Assembly (NCBI GenBank): GCA_964445715.1
Contig: CAYULJ010000022.1
Span: forward strand, 1-17,071
From: CAYPYS01 sp964445715
GTDB taxonomy: Bacteria; Omnitrophota; Gorgyraeia; Gorgyraeales; Gorgyraeaceae
DNA length: 17,071 nucleotides
Direction: 5' to 3'
A program made the position numbers and the translations under genes. Under the pieces are notes generated by a model. The model was not told the origin of the DNA. It saw nothing but the letters and a program-made list of their open reading frames with translations, and did not search any database. The first letter of the stretch is position 1, and each line of letters begins with the position of its first letter. This document shows positions 14,443 through 17,071 of the stretch, in pieces.

Positions 14443-14454
14443 AGGAGGAAAATA

Positions 14455-14817
14455 ATGGCTAAGATACTCATATGTGACGATTCTGACTTCATGCGGCAGA
14501 CAATCAAGGATATACTCGAGAGCGGTAAACATGAGGTCATAGGTGAGGCAAAGGATGGAGATGAGGCTGTTACTAAGTTTTTGTCACACAAGCCTGATCT
14601 TGCAACAATGGATATCTTGATGAAGCCAGATGGGTTAGAAGCTATAAAGAGAATTAAAGAAATAGATCGGTCTGCAAAGATTGTTATCGTGAGTATATTA
14701 GAAGGCAGCCAGGCTGAGATAGTAGAATCTATCCGCTTTGGTGCACAGGGCTATGTGGGAAAGCCGATTAAGCGTGAGACGCTTCTGGGCGAAGTCAAAC
14801 GCGTGCTTAAGTCTTAG
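14455..14817 (+). CDS. CheY-like single-domain response regulator (cheY3)
   Basis: This receiver of 120 residues has D8 and D9 in LICDDSDFMR, the phosphoacceptor D53 in TMDILMKPDG, a serine in VIVSILEG, and the lysine in VGKPIKRE. It lacks the AMGQQ element of cheY1 and cheY2 and has SILEGSQ instead, so it forms a second subgroup with the next gene. It is one residue shorter after D53 than cheY4. AGGAGG at 14443-14448 supports the ATG at 14455. An in-frame ATG at 14404 lies in the S repeat and is rejected. Its stop is the first TAG of a T repeat. It may be a phosphate sink, or may control an output other than that of cheY1/cheY2. Confidence 0.9.
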   Translation: MAKILICDDSDFMRQTIKDILESGKHEVIGEAKDGDEAVTKFLSHKPDLATMDILMKPDGLEAIKRIKEIDRSAKIVIVSILEGSQAEIVESIRFGAQGYVGKPIKRETLLGEVKRVLKS

Positions 14818-14911
14818 CTTATTAGCTTGTTAGCTGCATTAGCTTTTTAGGAAAATATTGCTATTACGCCCTAACTAGCTAACGAAGCTAACAAGCTAAT
14901 GAAGCTAATAA
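14815..14911. repeat. T-family palindromic repeat, copy 2
   Basis: TAGCTTATTAGCTTGTTAGC and onward with the core TTTTTAGGAAAATATTGC, then CCCTAACTAGCTAACGAAGC and onward. The core is identical to copy 3 over some tens of bases but differs from copy 1. The left end supplies the stop codon of the preceding receiver gene. Confidence 0.85.
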
Positions 14912-14926
14912 CACGGAGGTTTTACC

Positions 14927-15289
14927 ATGGCAAGGATACTTATATGTGATGATGCCGTATTTATGCGGATGACAATACGTGAAGCACTCAAGGGCGCTGG
15001 TCATGAGATTGTAGGTGAGGCTGAGAGCGGTGATGAAGCTTTCCAGATGTATAAAAAACTCAAGCCAGATTTAGTTACAATGGACCTATTGATGAAGACC
15101 TCAGGCGTAAATGGGGTTAAAAAGATAAAGGAAATAGATCCTCAGGCAAAGATAATTATAGTAAGCGTCCTTAATGAGCAAGAGGCAGAAGTAGTTGAGG
15201 CAGTGCGCGCAGGTGCACAGGGCATTGTGACTAAACCAATCAAACGGGACGTGCTTCTTGCAGAGGTGGATAGAGTTCTAAATCAATAA
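14927..15289 (+). CDS. CheY-like single-domain response regulator (cheY4)
   Basis: The 120-residue receiver has D8 and D9 in LICDDAVFMR, the phosphoacceptor D53 in TMDLLMKTSGVNG, a serine in IIVSVLNEQ and the lysine in VTKPIKRD. It is clearly a paralogue of the preceding gene (shared ARILICDD/AKILICDD start, KPIKR near the end), so a local duplication is likely. GGAGG at about 14915-14919 supports the ATG. It has no output domain and should act by protein contact. The R repeat begins immediately after its TAA stop. Confidence 0.9.
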   Translation: MARILICDDAVFMRMTIREALKGAGHEIVGEAESGDEAFQMYKKLKPDLVTMDLLMKTSGVNGVKKIKEIDPQAKIIIVSVLNEQEAEVVEAVRAGAQGIVTKPIKRDVLLAEVDRVLNQ

Positions 15290-15377
15290 TTCGTATATCG
15301 TATGTCGTATATAGCATATCGTTAAATGCGCAATTCAAGTTTTTACGATATCCTATATACTATATACGACATACGAG
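15290..15377. repeat. R-family palindromic repeat, copy 7
   Basis: Full hairpin starting TTCGTATATCGTATGTCG, with a loop GCGCAATTCAAGTTTTT close to copies 1 and 2, and a right arm ending ATACGACATACGA. It starts at the first base after the cheY4 stop and ends just before the AAGGAGG of the next gene. Confidence 0.85.
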
Positions 15378-15392
15378 ACAAGGAGGCTTAAG

Positions 15393-15758
15393 ATGAGCAA
15401 AACAATCCTAATCGTCGAAGACGAAAAACAACTCGTCGAACTGCTGAGGTACAGGCTTGAGGCAAACGGTTACAAGGTTGAGACTGCCTATGATGGCCAG
15501 GAGGGCCTGCAGAAAATAATGCAGGTAAAACCAGACCTGGTAGTCTTGGATATCATGATGCCCAAGATGCACGGCTATGAGGTCTGTAGGCTCTCAAAGG
15601 AGAATGATGCAACAAAGTCTATACCTATAATAATGCTGACCGCCCACACTCAAGAGAAGGACATAGAGGATGCCAAGAAGTATGGCGCAGACTCATTTGT
15701 TACAAAGCCGTTTGATCCGAAGATGTTGTTGGGAGAGATTTCGAAACTATTGAAGTAG
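15393..15758 (+). CDS. Single-domain response regulator (PilH/DivK-like)
   Basis: The protein has 121 residues and one receiver domain: E9 and D10 in LIVEDEKQLVE, the phosphoacceptor D53 in VVLDIMMPKMHGYEVC, a threonine in IIMLTAHTQ, and the lysine in FVTKPFDP. The MLTA and MPKMHG patterns differ from the four CheYs upstream and resemble receivers of ordinary two-component or twitching systems. It is followed by a sensor histidine kinase gene, its likely partner. AAGGAGG lies before the ATG. Its stop is the first TAG of a T repeat. Confidence 0.9.
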   Translation: MSKTILIVEDEKQLVELLRYRLEANGYKVETAYDGQEGLQKIMQVKPDLVVLDIMMPKMHGYEVCRLSKENDATKSIPIIMLTAHTQEKDIEDAKKYGADSFVTKPFDPKMLLGEISKLLK

Positions 15759-15868
15759 CTTCATTAGCTTCATTAGCTTGTTAGCTGCATTAGCTTTTTA
15801 GGAAAATATTGCTATTACGCCCTAACTAGCTAACGAAGCTAACTAGCTAACGAAGCTAACAAGCTAAA
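15756..15868. repeat. T-family palindromic repeat, copy 3 (expanded)
   Basis: Same core as copy 2 (TTTTTAGGAAAATATTGC) but longer, with extra TAGCTTCAT and GAAGCTAACTAGCTAAC units in the arms, consistent with slippage or unit duplication. It contains the stop of the response regulator gene and ends two bases before the next start codon. Confidence 0.85.
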
Positions 15869-15870
15869 CC

Positions 15871-17071
15871 ATGAATACTAAAGTCCTAATCATCGGTGGT
15901 GACGAAAAGGTCGTGAGCTTACTCGACACCTTGAAGAGTATTAAAGGTGTCGAGCTGGTAGGGCTCTGCGATACTGGCAGAAACTCTCCTGGCATGAAGC
16001 ATGCGCGTAGCCTTGGCCTTGATACCTCTATAGATCTTGCCAAGTTTGCGCTTGATAAAGACGCAGATATTGTTATTGAAACATCTGGCTCTAAGGAATT
16101 TCAAAAGCTCCTTAACCAAGTTGTTAAAAAGGATGTAAGGGTTTTGGACTCAAAGACCGCTGAGCTTTTATTAAATGTAGCAATCGAGAAAGAACGCTCA
16201 AAACGCCATGGCCAGCTTTATCTAGTTGATAAACTCTCAAACATATTTGCTGCTGAATATGATACGCATAACATAATGCGGCCCATATTTGATTTACTAA
16301 AAAAATCCTTTAATGTTGATGTAGAAGCAATCCTGGTATTTTATGAACCTAAGGATGAACTGATGATTACATCTGGCTACAATGTGGAAGATGGGGTAAC
16401 AGATCAGGTCTTAGATTACCTTAAGACCCAGGCAAAGATAAAAAAAGATATAAAGAAAGACAGCTTAGATATTTTTACTCAACAAGTTTCATCTAATCCC
16501 CCAACCTGTCCAGGGCTCAAATCATTTATATCCATTCCTTTATTAGCACAGGCCAAGCAAGAAGGCATGATGGTGCTTGCTTCTACAAAAGAAAATGCCT
16601 TTGATCCAGAAGATATAATTGTCTTAAATATACTCGGAGATGAACTCGCATTTTTTATTGAAAATGAGCGCATAAAAAAGGATTTGGCTGAAGCAAAGAA
16701 TAAGGTTGAGTCAATGTTACACAGCATGAGCGAAGGTGTAATTGCCTTAAGTACAAAAAAAGAGGTAACACTTATAAATCCTGCTGCAAAACTTCTCTTG
16801 GGTTTAAAAGAGATAAAGCTTGGCAGGTCTCTTTGGGAATCGATCCAGGATAAAGATGTAATAAAATTAATTCAAGATATCTCAGTAAAAAAGGCCTTTA
16901 AGACCCGCGATATAACATTTTCGTTTAAAGAAGAACCTAAGACTGTGAAGTTCTATGCTGCGCCAGTCTCAGATAGTTTGGGAAAGCCAGCTGGCTGGAT
17001 ATTACTCTTAACAGATATAACTAAGGAAAAAGAGATTGACAGGATGAAATCAGAATTTATATCAACCACCT
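15871..17071 (+). CDS. Sensor histidine kinase with Rossmann-like N-terminal domain, GAF and PAS (3' end beyond window)
   Basis: The frame is open from the ATG at 15871 to the window edge (400 codons). Residues 1-95 look like a nucleotide-binding Rossmann fold: KVLIIGGDEKVVSLLDTLK, VELVGLCDTG, ADIVIETSGS and VRVLDSKTAELL. A GAF-like domain follows (about 118-262, with FISIPLLAQAKQEGMMVLAS), then a short coiled coil, and a PAS-like domain (about 280-385, with MSEGVIALSTKKEVTLINPA). The end, IDRMKSEFISTT, is the start of a HisKA helix, whose His should fall just past the window. There is no membrane segment, so it is a cytoplasmic sensor. An in-frame TAA at 15865-15867 fixes the start region. 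No Shine-Dalgarno is visible, because a T repeat abuts the ATG. Likely partner: the response regulator upstream. Confidence 0.85.
   Translation, partial: MNTKVLIIGGDEKVVSLLDTLKSIKGVELVGLCDTGRNSPGMKHARSLGLDTSIDLAKFALDKDADIVIETSGSKEFQKLLNQVVKKDVRVLDSKTAELLLNVAIEKERSKRHGQLYLVDKLSNIFAAEYDTHNIMRPIFDLLKKSFNVDVEAILVFYEPKDELMITSGYNVEDGVTDQVLDYLKTQAKIKKDIKKDSLDIFTQQVSSNPPTCPGLKSFISIPLLAQAKQEGMMVLASTKENAFDPEDIIVLNILGDELAFFIENERIKKDLAEAKNKVESMLHSMSEGVIALSTKKEVTLINPAAKLLLGLKEIKLGRSLWESIQDKDVIKLIQDISVKKAFKTRDITFSFKEEPKTVKFYAAPVSDSLGKPAGWILLLTDITKEKEIDRMKSEFISTT

Noticed and set aside
2774..15377. R repeats as intrinsic terminators
   Set aside because: Stems are AT-rich and lack a following T-run, and downstream genes show no separate promoters that I can recognise. 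A terminator at each junction would silence the operon.
2774..15868. CRISPR array
   Set aside because: The repeated palindromes are separated by whole genes, vary in loop and length, and have no regular spacers.

Overview
The window looks like accessory-rich chromosome from an uncultivated Gram-negative bacterium assembled from metagenomic or draft data; a run of ten Ns at 1914-1923 marks a scaffold gap. A KdsC-type phosphatase points to Kdo/lipopolysaccharide synthesis and therefore an outer membrane. The mix of a Thermotoga/Bacillus-style chemotaxis set (CheD, several CheYs with an AMGQQ motif) with ComFB, PilZ and very abundant palindromic repeats recalls Candidatus Omnitrophota or a neighbouring candidate phylum. 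That assignment is inference from gene content, not a measured placement.

Layout. (1) 1-546: kdsC-like gene, apparently the 3' part of an envelope operon. (2) 550-2141: a mobile-looking block bounded by 16-bp inverted copies of one motif. It holds a REP-associated (HUH/Y1) transposase and a DUF1016/YhcG-type nuclease on the minus strand, then the gap, then the C-terminal remnant of a second DUF1016 copy. (3) 2155-17071: a long plus-strand chemosensory cluster in the order small MerR-like regulator, comFB, cheR, PilZ protein, mcp1, mcp2, cheW, cheY1, cheD, [GIY-YIG nuclease element], cheY2, cheB, cheA, cheY3, cheY4, single-domain response regulator, and a hybrid-architecture sensor histidine kinase that runs off the window end.

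The cluster encodes a nearly complete adaptation-competent pathway. Two transmembrane receptors feed CheA through CheW. CheR, CheB and CheD modify receptors. Three or four CheY-like receivers can take phosphate from CheA. No CheC, CheX or CheZ phosphatase is in the window. PilZ and ComFB proteins at the head suggest c-di-GMP input and perhaps control of type IV pili or gliding rather than flagella, but no motor gene is present here.

The most striking feature is that the intergenic spacers are almost entirely palindromic repeats of at least three unrelated families. R is TATACGA-rich (seven copies), T is TAGCT-rich (three copies) and S is the TTGCGAG/GAAGCAATCTC type (three copies). Each intergenic copy starts at, or within a few bases of, the stop codon of the upstream gene and ends just before the Shine-Dalgarno sequence of the next gene. 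T and S copies actually supply stop codons, and one S copy is translated in frame inside CheA. A fourth, gene-bearing element occupies the cheD-cheY2 junction: a GIY-YIG nuclease gene flanked by a 24-bp inverted repeat and outer hairpins. It obeys the same stop-to-SD placement. This set of stop-codon-abutting palindromes, including the nuclease-coding one, is the best candidate here for something undescribed.
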